A stretch of 64,000 nucleotides of DNA from Albula goreensis (GCA_022829145.1 CM040761.1:18449245-18513244), one strand, 5' to 3'. Positions 12,101 to 26,976 are shown, numbered from the stretch's first letter. Notes: generated from the sequence alone by a model not told the origin. A program made the numbers and translations.

Positions 12101-15100
12101 CAACAGATTACTGTACATCATGAGTCCAGTTGGGTTGAATAGCCTTCTCCCAGGAAATGCTCCTGTCTTCTTACATGCTGACAGGTTTGCCTTGTGACTC
12201 ACGCACAGTATAGACAATGAAATGCTACCCATCATTTCAATACCACAATAGGTATTTACACATGATTTATGGGTAGTGAATAACTGTCACTAAAGTATTC
12301 GTATGTAACAAAATAGGAGGGTACTATTTACAGTAAAGATGGGCCCACTCAGGGAAGTATTACTTTGATTTTACTCTGAGGTTACACGGATGATCAGCTC
12401 TGATTCTCCAGTTACTGAGTGGAGAGATAAACCACAGCATTAGGTTCCTGATTTTATTCTGTTTCCATCAATAATAAATGTGTTGAGCTTTTGAATGCAA
12501 AGACCTGAGACTTTTCTTCAGCTGGACACTCTCAGTGTGGTATTTTTCTGAGGAAAAATGGCTGTCAAAACTGCTTTTTTTTGCAGTTTTATGCCTTATG
12601 TTACACTGAGCATGTGGTTTCAGAGGGGTATGAATGTGTTGTCAGAGGGGAGCCAGCTGAAATGGATGGGCTTGGAAGGAGTTTTTAAGAGAGATGATTC
12701 TAGGATTAACAGACCATGAAATCAGGTATCAAAGCATGATAGCTTCTTTTCATGGAAGGGATGACAACTCAAAAAAAAAAAAAAAAAAAACACCCAGAGT
12801 GAGCAGGAATGCTTTTTTAAAAACAGAATTACTCTCATCCTGCAAAAGGAATGCTAGAATGGTGGTTATATGTTTTATTTTTACCATGCTCGTTGCAAGC
12901 ATATCCTTGCATTAAATGAGCGTAACCTACAAGGAAGATCATTTCTATATGTGTTCTTTAATGTCACATTTGTCATCGTAGTCAGGTAGGATGGTTGATT
13001 ATAAGAAAGAGAGATAAAATAGGAAACACAGTAATGCCACATACATGAATTTCTACCTTGCACTTGTACATGGATGTCACATGCTTACATTCCCATAAAT
13101 ACCTGGAGCTTGGTGAAGCAACATAACACAGACAAGGGGGACAGAAATGATTTTTCTACCACTGGCTTGGTGGGCTGACATTTTAGTCCAGCTTTCAACT
13201 TCTAATACTTAGTGTTTCAAATTCTGTAAGTCACATCACATTTCCACAGATGTAAGTATGAATATACCCTTGGCAAAAATACACACATGAGCAGTATTGT
13301 GAGATGACCTGATCGGATGACTGGAGAGGGCACTGCTTTTGCTAAAATGAGGTCACCTCTGTGGGTATATTTGAATGTTTAGTGTTCTTTAAATACCTTT
13401 TTTCATCTGAGAAATGGCAGGGGACAGATTCGCATTATAGTTCCAGCAGGAAGCAGGATGGAGCTCATCAGTGATTTACAACTTACATCTGTGAATGAAA
13501 AAGAGAAGTAGGATAGGGGGAGAGAACAGACAGATGTAAAGACAAATGAAATGCTAGACATGCTGGATGAGTACTGCACTTGTAAAATACAGTGGGTCTC
13601 TTCATTTTTGTGACAGGTCGCAGCAATTTGTGTTATGGTGTCTTGCTGAATGAAACATGCGACAGCTCTACTATTTGGCAAAGGTTTGATTTCAGAGTGT
13701 TTGGTGTTTGTGCCCCAACATTTTTCAAGTGAAAGAGCATAGAAACAGGCCATAAAATAGTCTATAACTGCCCATTGAATACACATAGGGTACACTTGCT
13801 TACCATATTTTATTAGATTATTTTGGTCCAAGACTTGCCCTAAGTGGGAATAATTACTGTGTTTATATTTTGTGCAGGGCTCCTTGTATTTGACAAGATG
13901 GAAGTGGCCTTCACTTAAAATGACAGTTTGCATTCAGTGTACAGATTGGGTCTGTCTGCAAGGTCATCCTCGATGGAGGGCCTTATTGAAAGATGAAGAG
14001 ATTCTGGCTCTCGCCAAGGCAGCAGCCGGGACCGCTCTGGGGCATTGCTTGCTAGATAATCGTGAGATGGTGAGGCACTGAAACTGTATTCTGTCATAAC
14101 CAAGTTAATAAATGGATTCCCAATGATTCAGAGACTTCTAGAGAGGGCAAGGAAGGTTGGAGCGAGAAATAAAAGCAAGTACAGTGGTAGATTTTCCAAT
14201 CCAGTGAGATGTCAGAGCTCAAAAGTTTTGTATTAGCTATGCACATCAGGTTGAGTGAATTTCTCATACAGGTTTATCTCAGATATACTTTATACATTTT
14301 GTGTTGTGTGCCCTGTCATGTTTTTTCCTTAGCAGGAATGTGTGGTTTGGCCAGTGATAGCAGCACAGGTTTAAGTCTGTATGGGGTGGAATGGAGGGGG
14401 GTCCTCAGGGGAATTATTCAAGCAGGAAATGCTCTTGGGTGAACGTTTGACAGTGACAGTTGACTCGTTGTAAAGTCGTGAGAAAATGCAAAGAGTTCGT
14501 CGAGGAATCCGAGCTCATCTACCTGGGCCTATTTTTGGCACTCAAGTGGGTCAGGAGCCTGTAATTCCTCTTCTCCACAGGCGTTGGGCCTGCAGGTAAT
14601 TGAGGCCAGGACAGGCTGAGAGGATGGAGGGGAGTATGATTCACCTTATCGGAGAGAACACTTGAACAAGGTAGCCTGGCATGCCAATGCTAATAAGTAG
14701 TCCAAAGATTAGGGCCCTCCTGCAGATATCACACTGCAATTTCTGTTCTCTGCGCTCAGGTACCGCAGCCAAATGAGTGCTGACGAGACAAAATAGGCCA
14801 AAGTGAATAAAAATGATGTGCAGAAATTGTGACTGTTTTTATTTGCTGTGTCTTCCTGCGTGTCTCTGGCAAATGGCAGGTTCCAGATAAAAGTGTGGTT
14901 CATTACACGGCATAAAGAAATGAAATGGCTTCTGTCTGTTGCACGTAAATGAGAGGTTAATTATGAGCAGTGACTCACCCTAAATGTGTAAATAAAACTA
15001 AGTACATCATGTAACGTACTGCTATGTTCGGAAATGAGAGAGGAAATGGTTTATTTAGACTCAGTGAGTGATTTGATGGGAGTAGGTATGTTTCTTAGTG

Positions 15101-18100
15101 TTTGATACTTTATGTTCCTTATGAAGAGAGCTCATATATGTATGTTTACAAATATGATGTTTTTGGTTCTTTATTGAAGAGAACTAATTTTTTATGGTTG
15201 AGAGAGGAAACATGATTTTGATTCTTAATGTAAGAGACGTCATTTGCGTGGGTGAGAGGGGGAGGAAACTCGGGAAAGTAATTACTTTTTCTGCCCTTGA
15301 GATGCAAGACACAGAAGGGTTTCATCAGTGGAATTAAATGAAGGTGATGAACATAATCAATGAGGGTGATGATGGCCATTCACAGCATGCAAAAGGAGCT
15401 TGCTCTAGGTGATCCCAAAACTGATCCAGAATCAGCCTACTCAGCTGAGTGATGCAACGAGCTCTGAAGTCAGGTGCTGGAAGTGTTTGGTTTATTTCAA
15501 CCTGGCTTAACTGGAGCTTGACAAGGAGACAAGGTTGTTTATTTTACAAGGGTAGAACACAAGGATCATGACAGACATGCATGAGAATGAGAATTCAAAA
15601 ACATGACAAATTCATGGGTTGTTTCCATCACGGCCCTTGATGTTCCATTGGCTGTAGAAAGATGGTAACCTGTTAGTCATCATCGTTGTTTTTGTGGGTG
15701 GGGGTGCAATCTTTTGATTGCATCAAACGACTCAGTTAATTTTAGCCTCTCCCTTTTCAGGGGTTTTCTTAAAACTCATTCTCCCACGATTGGTTACCAT
15801 CAAAAAAGGAATTTGAGCGTGTAAGAGAGCTTGTAAGAAAAGCCAATTAGAAATCGGTTTCTGGGACATTACAGCATAAATAAAAAGAATAGGTGTGTGT
15901 GGGCAGTTCGCGTAGGCATCACATTAAATGTAAATACATTAGGTGAAATGCAATGATCATTGATGATCAAGCAACGCTGAGTGACATGCAATTTTTCCAA
16001 GCAGAGCTAAAATTGCTAAATTGCTCCTAATGCAGCTCTAGCTCTGAGAGCTGTCCATAGTTATAGTTTTATATATATAGTTATAGTATGGTTAATGTTT
16101 TATGTTTTTATAAAGCATCAGGCTGATTATGAATCTAAAAGAAAAGACCTCCCGGCAATCAGTTATATCAATATGCTTTGATTAACCTGCCACATTTTAT
16201 TTGATTTCACTTTGCTAATTGAATTCACTATGTTATCTTTCCCTCAATAGTGTAAATTAATGTATAAAATTTATTTCATGAAAAAAAATGAAAAAAGAAA
16301 AAATACAGGACACTGCAGAAGTGTGGCACATCATTAACATGCTGTATTCTTTTCAATGAGCAATGGCAGTAGATGAAAAATGTGACATATTATGAAACTA
16401 TATATATATCATACTATATATAGATGTGTGTTTGTTTTCTGATGTGTAATATTAAAAGGGATGGAATATCAGGAAATTTCATCCACTGAAAGAAATGGTA
16501 CTTTGGGTAAACTTTCAAAACGTTCATCAGTTTGTTACATCGAATTTTATTTGTTTCTTTGAACTGAAATTGACATTTGTGAAAACAGAGAGAGAATCGG
16601 CCTTCGTCCTCTGAGCAAACTTCCTCTGTGGATCCGCTGTCTGTGGCACCTGTAAGGATTGGTGGGGCATTGATTAGGGGAGGCTGTCCATAACAGGGGT
16701 CTGATGTATAGCTGGCTAACTGTGCAGCCAGTAGGGCTAATAATAGGGCCCGCAGTGGGATGGTCCAGCTGTCAGCCATTACTCAGCCGCTGTCCCGCAC
16801 TGGGAATAACCTGAGCCCAGCGCCATCCACTTTACATTTCCTCACAGAAACCGCCGTACGCACTCGGGCAGATTTGACTGAGAACAATGAGGAGAGGGAG
16901 ACGGAGGACACTGGCGTCTGGTTATTTATTACGCTCATAAAGAACCACACAGACGAGGGAGGGAGGAAGGGGGACCTGCCAGCGCAGTTTCTCTGACTAA
17001 TAGCACTGTTGAAAAGTGGCATGTCAATATGTGGTAAAGTATTCAAAATGTGAGCAACATTTCAAAGTAGCTTTTACTTTTTCAGAGGTTTTACAACTTT
17101 TACCTGTTGACATCCATTTTCAGGTATATATAACGACATATATTTTAATATTTTAAAATATTCTCAAGGTGTGTAATATTTGCAGTGCACCACTTTAATC
17201 TTTCATGTGAATACATAGGCAATTCTTGACAGAGTTTTTAAATGTATGTATGTATTAATATAAAAATGGGAAAAAAATTGTGTAATTTAACAGTAACTCT
17301 TTTAATTGTTTTTGGAGCCTTTGGCTCAATTATTTTGTATTGCACAGCTGTGCTATTAGGGAATGGAGCTGAGTTTCTGGGAATATGGAAACGTGTCGGG
17401 TTGAGTGCATGTATCTCAAGGGTAAAACAAAAGAGCCTACTAACACAACGTAAGTATTAACAATTTATACAGCCAGGTATTTGCTGAAGCAATTCGGGCA
17501 AAGTAATTTTCTCAAGGGTGCAATGACAGTGCGCCCTCCTGCAGGATTGCAGGTACTGGTTGCCAGCTCCCTCTCCACAGTGCCTCACAATGTGGCGTGA
17601 CAGATGGGGTATTTTCTTTGATGTCCGGATGATTGACATATAATAGTTTGGGGCAATGTCACGGAAGACAATGTCATGGAACTCTGTGCGAAAGGTGCAT
17701 TTGTCAGGAACATACAGATGGGCTACAAATCAGATGGTACACAAATCACAGCAGTCTCTGTTTTTCTGTTGATCAGTTGTTTGTCTTCATCCTTCATCTT
17801 CCTCATCAGCATCATGGCGGGCATTGTGGCAGTAATGGCAGCAACAACTTTCATACTGTTGCTGTTTTTGGCAATTATTTGGAGAGCCTTTGTGTGAAAC
17901 TGACAACATGATAGTAAGGATATATATGCAGCTCTATGTATGTTTTTTGCACGTAATGTCATTGCATAGTTTCTCACCTTTAAACATCTCCATCTCAGGT
18001 CTCCATGAAAAAAAAAAAACAGCTGTCATCATCCAATGACAGTACATAGTTTAGGAAGAATGCATGAGAACAGATGAAAAAGTGCAAACAAACAAGAAAA

Positions 18101-21100
18101 TGAGGTTTGTTGCATGCTTTGGCTGTCACATTAATTAGGGGGATATTAGATTTTGTTGTCCAAGGAGCTGGGAAAGAATCCCAGTTTTATTCATTATACT
18201 TGTTTGTTGGAACTTGGCACACGGTTATGATTTCAATGATAAAATGATTGCAAAATACTGTCTCTCTGTAAATTGATATGAGAGTCCTGCCTCCTCATTC
18301 AGGGTAAGTAGCAATGGTGCCCTTTGGTATTAGGTGTGGTTTACAGTAATCAATGTTCGAGGTATTGTACAGTGAAATCACAAGGCATTTATTTACCGTA
18401 CATGAGGAATTAAATTTTAATAGTGAAATGTTTTCTTTCTACATGACGCGGCTCAAATATACACTATAAAATCACCATTTGTTGCCTTAACTACTTCTGC
18501 CTGAAATAAAGAGGTCAGTTTTAAAGAACAGTCACTGATTTGTAGTTGAAATAAAAATGAATGTATGATGATTTTCATAAAAAATAATACTATGATTGTA
18601 TAAACAATTTGAAAACACTGTTTAAATATCAGCATGTTAAATGAAAGACTCTCTATGACTCACTGACTTGTCATGTAATTATGTGTCAGTTTCCACGTGT
18701 GATTCCTCTTTGCACAGGTCTACACAATACCATCTGCAGGGTGAAAACATCCTACATCCTCTTACATGACCTCCAGATAGTGACAAATTCAGTGCAAGAT
18801 GTTTCTCTTTACAATATTTCTTTCATAGTGTGCACATTTCCCTTGTCAGGCAAGGCACAAAGACAAAGGCTTGCATTGGCTGTAGGGAGGGAGACATGTT
18901 TGCATACATTGCTTTGCCTTTCTGTCCCAGACCTTCAAACCAGCGATGGCTTAAGCTGCTTCATGTTGGTGTTTGGCCAGTTTCTTTTGTTTTTGCCTAA
19001 AACCCCATATGGGACTAAAGAAAATAGCCACTGGCCATTGTGCCATTCTGCCTTTGTTCGCTTGTTCAATACCTTCCCATAAATGGCAGCTTCACTTCAT
19101 GCCAATACATCACTGAACCCCTCTTGAGTCATTTATTATGATTTTTTGTATTATTGCCCAAATAATGAGGAATTACTTGCATCTTTGGAATGCAGAACAG
19201 ATCACTTCACAAAACAGACAGAATTAGGATCGAAATGTGAGAGCTCTGTGGATATTTACAATATTTATGATTATTTAACAGTAAATGTCACTTCTCAGTC
19301 AGTTAGGCCAGGCAACACTGACGCAGGGTGAAAACTGATTTTTCTGCACCACTGACATTTTCTCTGACCCTGCTGATGGCAACATTACATCATAGCTGAG
19401 AGACCCCCGCGTCTTACGCCTCCCTGCTGTTTTCCCTTTTATGTTTTTGTCATAGATCAAGTGGAATATTGAATTTTTAAAAATTAATTAAACTGTCAGC
19501 CCAATGTTTTAATAGAGTCTGTTTTCTGTTAGCTGGCCCTCAAGCAATGAATCCAGCTATGGACTGTGTTTCCTGAGCTTGTGTTACAGTAGCACATCAG
19601 AAGTAACAAGGTTAGCCGCAAAGCAACTTAGTGCAGACTGTGCCACATAATATGTCACAGCATGTTCCTTTGCCCTCTGTTAAAATCAAGTAGCACAGAA
19701 TCAAATCAAGGCTGTCCACTTCATTTTACTCAGAGCATCTTTCCTTTAACTAACATGCTGTATTTACATGGATAGTACAAGTTCATTCATGAATCTGGAC
19801 TTCAGTCTGATGTGGTTTATGCACTCTCCCTGTGCTTCATTTGTAGACATGCAAGCATGCAGGTACAAAGCTGCAGGAGAAATCATTTGCAATGTACACT
19901 CTGCTCTTATGTTTTAAAGATAACAGGACATGTTCATTTATGATTCTTATATGAAATCATTAAAACAGCATACGTTTATTTTCAGAGCTTCCCATACTTG
20001 AATAAAATATAGCTTGACCCGATTTGATAAAACTTTTAATATTCTCTTTTGTTCTCCCCTCCTGTTTTGTTCTTTGGAAGACTCCCCTGACCAGTAGTGA
20101 AACCACAGGGATGTATTACATCTGCATTAAACATGAGGATCGAGCCCAGCTTCCCGGCAGCTGGATATGAGATATATGCCAGATGAAATTTTTTAAGGCC
20201 GTCTCCTTCTCCAAGTCTCAGGTTTGGCTAACAAAACCAACAGAGCCCCCTGACTGCAATATTTGTTTATTGAAGAGAAAGATTCCATTAGAATCTCTGA
20301 GATGCGTTCACTCTAGAATTGCAAAATATAGAATATATTCAGCATTCGGAAGAAACGTAAATAAATAATTCAGAACAGCAGTACTTGTATGCTATTTTAT
20401 ACGCAGACTGGAGGTGATGAAGTGCGGAAAGATGAAAATGCGCCTCTTCCTAAACGCGTAATCTCCAGTCACATCTGGTGACTTCAGAGGATGTGTAGCA
20501 GATTGAGGTGAAAGCGATGTTTCAGAGAGCGGAAAACAGGTCTGTTTGATCAAGGTAAAGAGAAAAGCAAACACCTGCCAGCGGCCTGCCTCAGCTGTAT
20601 GATTCCAAACTCACATGAATCAGAAGGAAAATCGCACCTGCATTCTAATGTGATTGTGTCAGTAATGATGCTTCTGGCTGGCATTAAAGGGCAAACACCA
20701 ATAACCATGGCAATATGAATATATTTATAAATATGTTATAATTGTTTTATATACTATGTTATATATACAATATGTATATGTATTACAATACAAGGATATT
20801 GTCACTGTTTCAATATCTGTATTGTTTTAGAGTATTTTGTATACCAATTTAGGTGCATCACTCACTCATACACACAAAAGATAACACTCCACATAGAAAA
20901 TCTGTGATTGTAAATATTAAAGGACAACACTTGTCCAGTGAAAATATGCTTGCTTGTCTGAAAATGTCTCTGTGAAATCCACTGCATCTCCATTGTAAAT
21001 AAGAGAATCTTGACCGCCATTTACAGTCACGATCTGAGACTGTAATCTCCCTGGGGTTTGAGTGTGGCTGGAGAGGGATCGATACAGTGTGTCTGCGCTT

Positions 21101-24100
21101 GGTCTCCTCCAGACTCTGCCGACAGGTCCGCTATTTAAGCCTCTCTGTCAGCTCATCTGGGACTGCAGAGTAACCGCCTTGCAGCTGTCTGCATGCCTGT
21201 CAGTCACGCTCAGCAGTTTTCGGCCGCAGAGCCGTTAGAGAAACTGACACTTGTTTCATGACTCGACTTTGGAACATGCAAAGAAAACACAATGGCAGAA
21301 CCCAAAGAAACACTGGCACCAGAGAACAAAAGCAGAAAGTACATTCTGAGTTGTCATTGGAAATGTGGTCTCAGCACGGTACTCCATTTCCTTTTAAATT
21401 GCTGTCAGTTTTTCTGATATGCAGCAGTGTGGAGCGTGGCTGTTCTGTCAGGCGGCAGACTCTGTCAGGGGCGTATCAAGCATTCTTAAAGTGGGGGGGA
21501 CGAAGCTGTGAGTAGCTCACTCTTCGCTGACTCTTTGCATTCTTGACCCACACAAACGCGAATGCTGTAACTGGCCTCGTCTACATGTTATAAAGTGCGT
21601 CTCAAGATATCCTCGAACAAGGAATTGCACAAGTATTATGGTCGTTTTGGAAATAAATTAACTGCCCTTTCTGAATGAAGAAATGGGAGTACAAAAATAT
21701 TTAGGATGCTACATTATGATTAAACATTGCTGTAATTAAACAGTTGACTGCCCTCTCCCATATTCAGAGAAATAAATTGTGAGATTTTCATATTTCAACA
21801 CTCAAAGTTTACTGAGACAAATATAGCAAAGCCAGACTGTTATTCTCATATTGGCCTATAATGTATGTAAATATGTGTTGGTAGACTGCAGGTTTGCAGA
21901 ATGAGAAAGCAGAAGTGCATGTATAGTGGGGCGATGATGTCACAACCACAACAAATTTTAGTTTAGTGGTTAGCGCGTCCGACCCCTTGACCTGGCGCTG
22001 CAGGTTCGAATCCCAATGCAGACGGTGTGTTAGGATGACAGCTGTACGAGCGTAGGTTGGGTTAGATGATGATCCAGAACAAGTGTCCCCAACGTCTCCC
22101 ACTGCCGCAAGGCCCGTGGACTCTGCCCTTCCTCATGAAGCAGAGTTTCTTGCCAGTCATTTTTTTTTGTATTTGAAAGGGATTTGTTTTGAAAGGATAC
22201 AACATTCAGTATGCTACATTCAAAAATAGTATGTCAAGGTCTATGTGGCTGTGTATTCAAATGTGATTTTCATATTTCATCACTTGTTTAAGCTTGATGC
22301 CTAATTAGTGAAATCTCACTGTCCTGTACTCCTTAATTTTCTTGTTTCTCTGGTGGTTTAAATGTAATGCATTGCCATATTAGCCATGAAAATCTTCATG
22401 GAGACGGTGATGCTGTATTAAAACATTTTAATATATTAATATAATTTTTTATCATAGCCTAATACCATATCCTTGTAGGTGGGATCTCTATTTAGTATGC
22501 TACATCTGACAACCCTAGAACAATAACTTAAATGATTGCTAGTAAGAGGAATCTTTTGATTAGTGAAACACTGCTTGTTGACAGGTTTCTGTCTATGTCT
22601 CTTGCAGGACCTTGGAGGTGTGAGTCCCCAGCAGCGAAACTGGAAAGGAATTGCCATTGCCCTGCTGGTCATTTTGGTGGTGTGCTCCCTCATCACTCTG
22701 TCAGTTATCCTCCTCACCCCAGGTAAAAGGACAGGAACATTAAATATCAAATTACTGTGTATGTGAGGAAGAAGCCACTGTGCAATGTGCAGTTGTTTGA
22801 AAATAAACCATGGCAGGGTGATCTGATGTGGTCCCGAGGTGAACCAACTGTTGTTTGTTCCATTCATAGCATGGCTGCTTACAAGACATAAGAAATAATT
22901 TAACACTCAAAGTCAATCAAGCTAAATTGTCATAGAATTACGTTATTATTAACTTTGAAAAAAATTTTCAAATTTAATTAGTTTTGCTATTTTTTTCAGT
23001 TGCACATCACATGTTGATTTGAAATTTAGAGCTAAGCTATGAATGAAAATGAATAAAAGAATATTTTTGTACCTTCATGATGTGCATGGGTAAATGTGGT
23101 TGCCATTACCTAGCCTTTAAAGTTCAGTCTTTAAGGAGAAGATTACAGTATCAGATCCAAGGAATATGCCAATTTTATGCTAAGCCTGATGGGCACCAAG
23201 GTTGAGTTTATCTTAATCTCTATTGGCTAACCCCTGAGAAATGCTTATCGCGTGTCTGACAATATACTTCAGGTGAGGGTAGGCAGCCCAGTCCTGGAGT
23301 GCTGGAGACATGTGTGGTTTGTGTTCGCTCTGAGCCCTGATCTGCTGTTTGTGTGCTTCTGAAGTGCCTGAGGCTCAGTGTGAGAGCTGAATCTCTCCAA
23401 ACCGAACTCCAGCACACGGTCACCTCCATTCATTAAGCCAAGTCATTAATAAAAAAGTGTATAGCTGGGGACCTGAACGGAAACAAAATAAATACCCAGA
23501 TAGCTTGTTTAAAAGTCTTGTTTAAAAAAAATTGCAGCAGAAATTTTGTTTCAATTCCAAGTTCTGAGGCACTGTGATAAGTGTTCCCCAAACAGTTTTA
23601 CAACATATTTATTGTTCCAAATACGTTCCGTAAAACTTCTCCTGGAACGTCACAAAAAAAAAAAATCCAGTAACATTTCCTTTTTTAGTATTGTGATTAC
23701 AAGGCAGTCGGGTAACTGTGGACACAGAATAAGTCATGGGGAATGGAGGTTTTATGGCTAAGAGATGAATATTTGTTTTCCAAGCGTAGTCTGAACTCCA
23801 GATGCTCGTCCTCTGACTGAGTGTGGAAAACGCGCATTGACTTATTGGCATGAGGTGTCTGATTAGCCCTGTCTCAGGCTGCCTTTTGATTGGCTGGGGT
23901 GGGCTGACTTCCAAATGGAGTCTCTCATACAGGAGACTGTGATTATCTTCTTAAAAAATCATAATCCCAAACGTGTAGTTAATACTTAAGGTCGCAGCTA
24001 TACCATAAACCCTTCCCATACTGCTGGTCTCTGTCATCGCAGTCTTAATTATTTCTGTCATGGCACTTACTCTGGAAGGTGTTGGTACGTAATTTTAGTT

Positions 24101-26976
24101 ACTCAGAACGTTTAGAGCTGTTTAGGTAAATGACTCAGTCGGCCTGAGGGAATATCTTCTGGTTATTGAAAGTCAGGTCGCACAAGCCAGTATGTTGGTG
24201 CAGACAAATATTTAACATAATATATAATATTATAATATATAATAATAATATATAGTATATCTTGTTTAAATAAAAACCAGAGAGCTTCATACAGTTAGAA
24301 CAAGAAAATATACATCTAGAGGGACTGTACAGTCTTATCCAAGAAGGACCAGTGTGGGCAAAACGTCTGTTTTAGTACATCCCTAAAATATCAGATTTAT
24401 CAGCAATCACCTGAACGTATCAATCCCTGAATAAATAGTTTTACTGCACTGGTTAAGAAAAATCTTTTCCTACACCAGACCTCCGCTGATAAGATCAAGC
24501 ACCATCAAATAACAGTTGCATTGTACAAACTTTAGCGGATATATATAGCAGTTTGTTTGCATTGCCGTTAATAACTTCTTCATTTAAATTGTCAGGAATT
24601 GTTTTTACTCTTATTAACACTTATTAATGGTGTTTTTTTTTCCAGCGGACACTTCAGGGGCCAATGATACGAAGCTGACGGTGGAGGATCTGTTTAAGCC
24701 TGACTTTGTTGTGCATGACCCTGAGGCCAGATGGATCAATGGTGAGTGCCTTGCGGCGTAAATTCACTCTGCCGGCTCACAGATCCCTCTCAAAGAGGTC
24801 GTTCTCCCCTGTTGAGGACTGCAAATTAGATTTCTTGTCAAAGTAAAAAGGGCAAACTGCCTGGGCCCTCTCGGGACACTTTGCGACTCAATCAAACGGG
24901 TCGGTTCTTTAACGCCTCTGACCCTGTCCGGATGTAGAGGGTTGGTTGCACTCATGGTGAATTTCCATTTGCGCTTATTACAGAAATGTCCATGAGAAGA
25001 ATCTGCTGTCAGATCCATACCTTGTGGTTTCCCAAAGTTTGGTTTGAAATTGTTTGATATTTTATCAACAAATTTAGGTATACATCACTCTAAATTGCTT
25101 GTCACCAGTGAAAACATACATGTAGTGTTCAGATATGAGTTGCAGTACACTGTAATACATAATAGTTCTATATAAATCATCCACTTTGTAATTGAATAGT
25201 ATTAGTATAATTTTGTTCAACTGATCAATAATGTCTTGGGTTTTGTCAAGCAGCCTAGTGTAACTTCTTTGTCTGCAGACCTTATTTGTTTATTGATCTT
25301 ATTTCAAAGTCCTTCATCGGTGATCATGTCTACATTATTGTTTGATAAGGTGGTGTTAAGTCGTTGAAATTGCATTTGCCGATTGCCTTATTTGTATTTT
25401 GCAAAAGCCATCATAGCTTCATTCCAATCACCCATCTGCTACACACGCCCATTTTAAAATGGCTCTGTGGATGATCAAGCTTCTCGCGTTTCTCGGTCTC
25501 AGTAATGAACATATCTGTACTTCATGTTCTTCCTGAGGATAACACTGCAGTCAGTCTCTCATATGCGACCTTAGATGCACTGCTGACTCAGAAGAACAGA
25601 AGGTGTTGAAGGGTAACAGCTTTAACCCAGTGGTGAGTCGATATGCAGGAGATGTTCCACAGCCGCACTCACCCTGGACCCACACGAGGTCTGGTGTTCT
25701 TCCTGCCTGCTTTTCTCAGAATACATACTGCTGGAATTCTGTTTTTTCTCCACTGGATATCAACTGAGCCACATCTTTAGAGGACACAGAATCACATGGA
25801 AAGTTTCATGAGTTTTCATCTGCTCACCATGACAAACACAATGAGTCCTCACCGTTTTGATTAAAGCCAATCCCTCAGTATTTTTAACTTCCCATTAAAA
25901 TATCTTCTGTTATTAATTCTCCTCAAGTTCAGGTGAGAACTAGGGACAGACACACAGTAAAATAATTATGCATAAATCCTAATATAAATAATATGATTAA
26001 ATATAAATTAGCATTTTATTGCAAATGTATGTGTATTAACACTTAACGTGATGAAGCCCAGCAAGCCAAGAAATAGAGCTTGTAAAATTATGATTGACAT
26101 TGTTTACGCTGCACCTAGACTCTGCCTGGTGTATTTCTGGTGTACGTGCGCGTATTCACTGCCACTTTAATATGAGCTCTTTAGCCATGCTTCCCTGATA
26201 GACTTAGCGCACACATCATTCCCACACAGCCATGTGGGGGGACTCTGCCTTAACTCCTTGAGCGATGCAGTCGGTGCAGAATTTAATTGGCAAAATCAGG
26301 AGGCAAGTAGATCCATTTATCACTGTTTAAGAAATTGAAGGGATTAAATAATTATATTATGCTAATATTCTCCATTTAATAACTGATTACCCGCTGCCTG
26401 GCTTTCCCTATGCAATTTGAAATGTTATTATTGTTCTCTCATAACTGAATCTCTGCCTTATGGAGTTGGTTTATTGTCTTATGGCCTAGGGAAATACAGG
26501 GTCTTTATGCCCTATCAATAATTCAGAGTTCTGTGACATTTTCCACTATCTACTGTATATAACTGTCTGAGATCTGAGGCAACCCTCAGCTTGGACGTGA
26601 AAGCAATTATTAAGTATAGGCTGTCAAAACCTAGACTGTATCTGTGCCATTTGGGACAGACCTTTAGTAAATGACTCTTAGGTCATGAGAGGTAAAGTGA
26701 AGGATGGAATGGAAGGAAACAGAAGACACGTGGTATGATAAGAGAGTGAGGGTGACAGAAGAAGATTGATTGGTAAAGACATAGATGGATGAATATATGC
26801 TTATTGTATAAATGTAGCTATTAGGTCTGTGAAATGACTGAAAAAAATTGAGTTAATTCAATGAGATTCTGATGATCACAGTTAATCAAAGTTTCATAAT
26901 TCATTAAAAATAGCTCTTAATAACATAATTTCATTAAGAAACACATTTAATCTTGCTATAGGCATTATATATAAAT

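Larger units (their letters stand above)
3137..22607 (+). other. dpp10: dpp10 intron 1 (19.5 kb)
   Basis: A phase-0 intron from gtaaaag to ctcttgcag. It is mostly AT-rich sequence without recognisable genes. Listed separately are the palindromic MITE (9643-9846), a short GATA tract near 9363-9384, a 20-base A run at 12771-12790, a minus-strand signal-peptide-like frame (16414-16779), a small hydrophobic frame (17676-17897), a possible second first exon (about 21040-21338) and a SINE (about 21950-22168). AT-rich, weakly palindromic tracts lie near 6060-6180, 16060-16100, 16390-16430 and 20715-20790. The remaining stretches show nothing I can assign. Confidence 0.85.

Noticed and set aside
21950..22030. 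Possible functional tRNA gene.
   Set aside because: The A and B boxes are present but the acceptor stem does not close and a SINE body follows.
22436..22906. 156-codon minus-strand frame.
   Set aside because: It runs antisense through dpp10 exon 2 and is a shadow of that conserved exon plus flanking intron.
23270..23420. GC-richer patch in intron 2 resembling a common fish repeat (cagtcctggag ... ctccagcaca).
   Set aside because: The inverted match is too short to define ends or a family; it is left as a remark in the intron entry.
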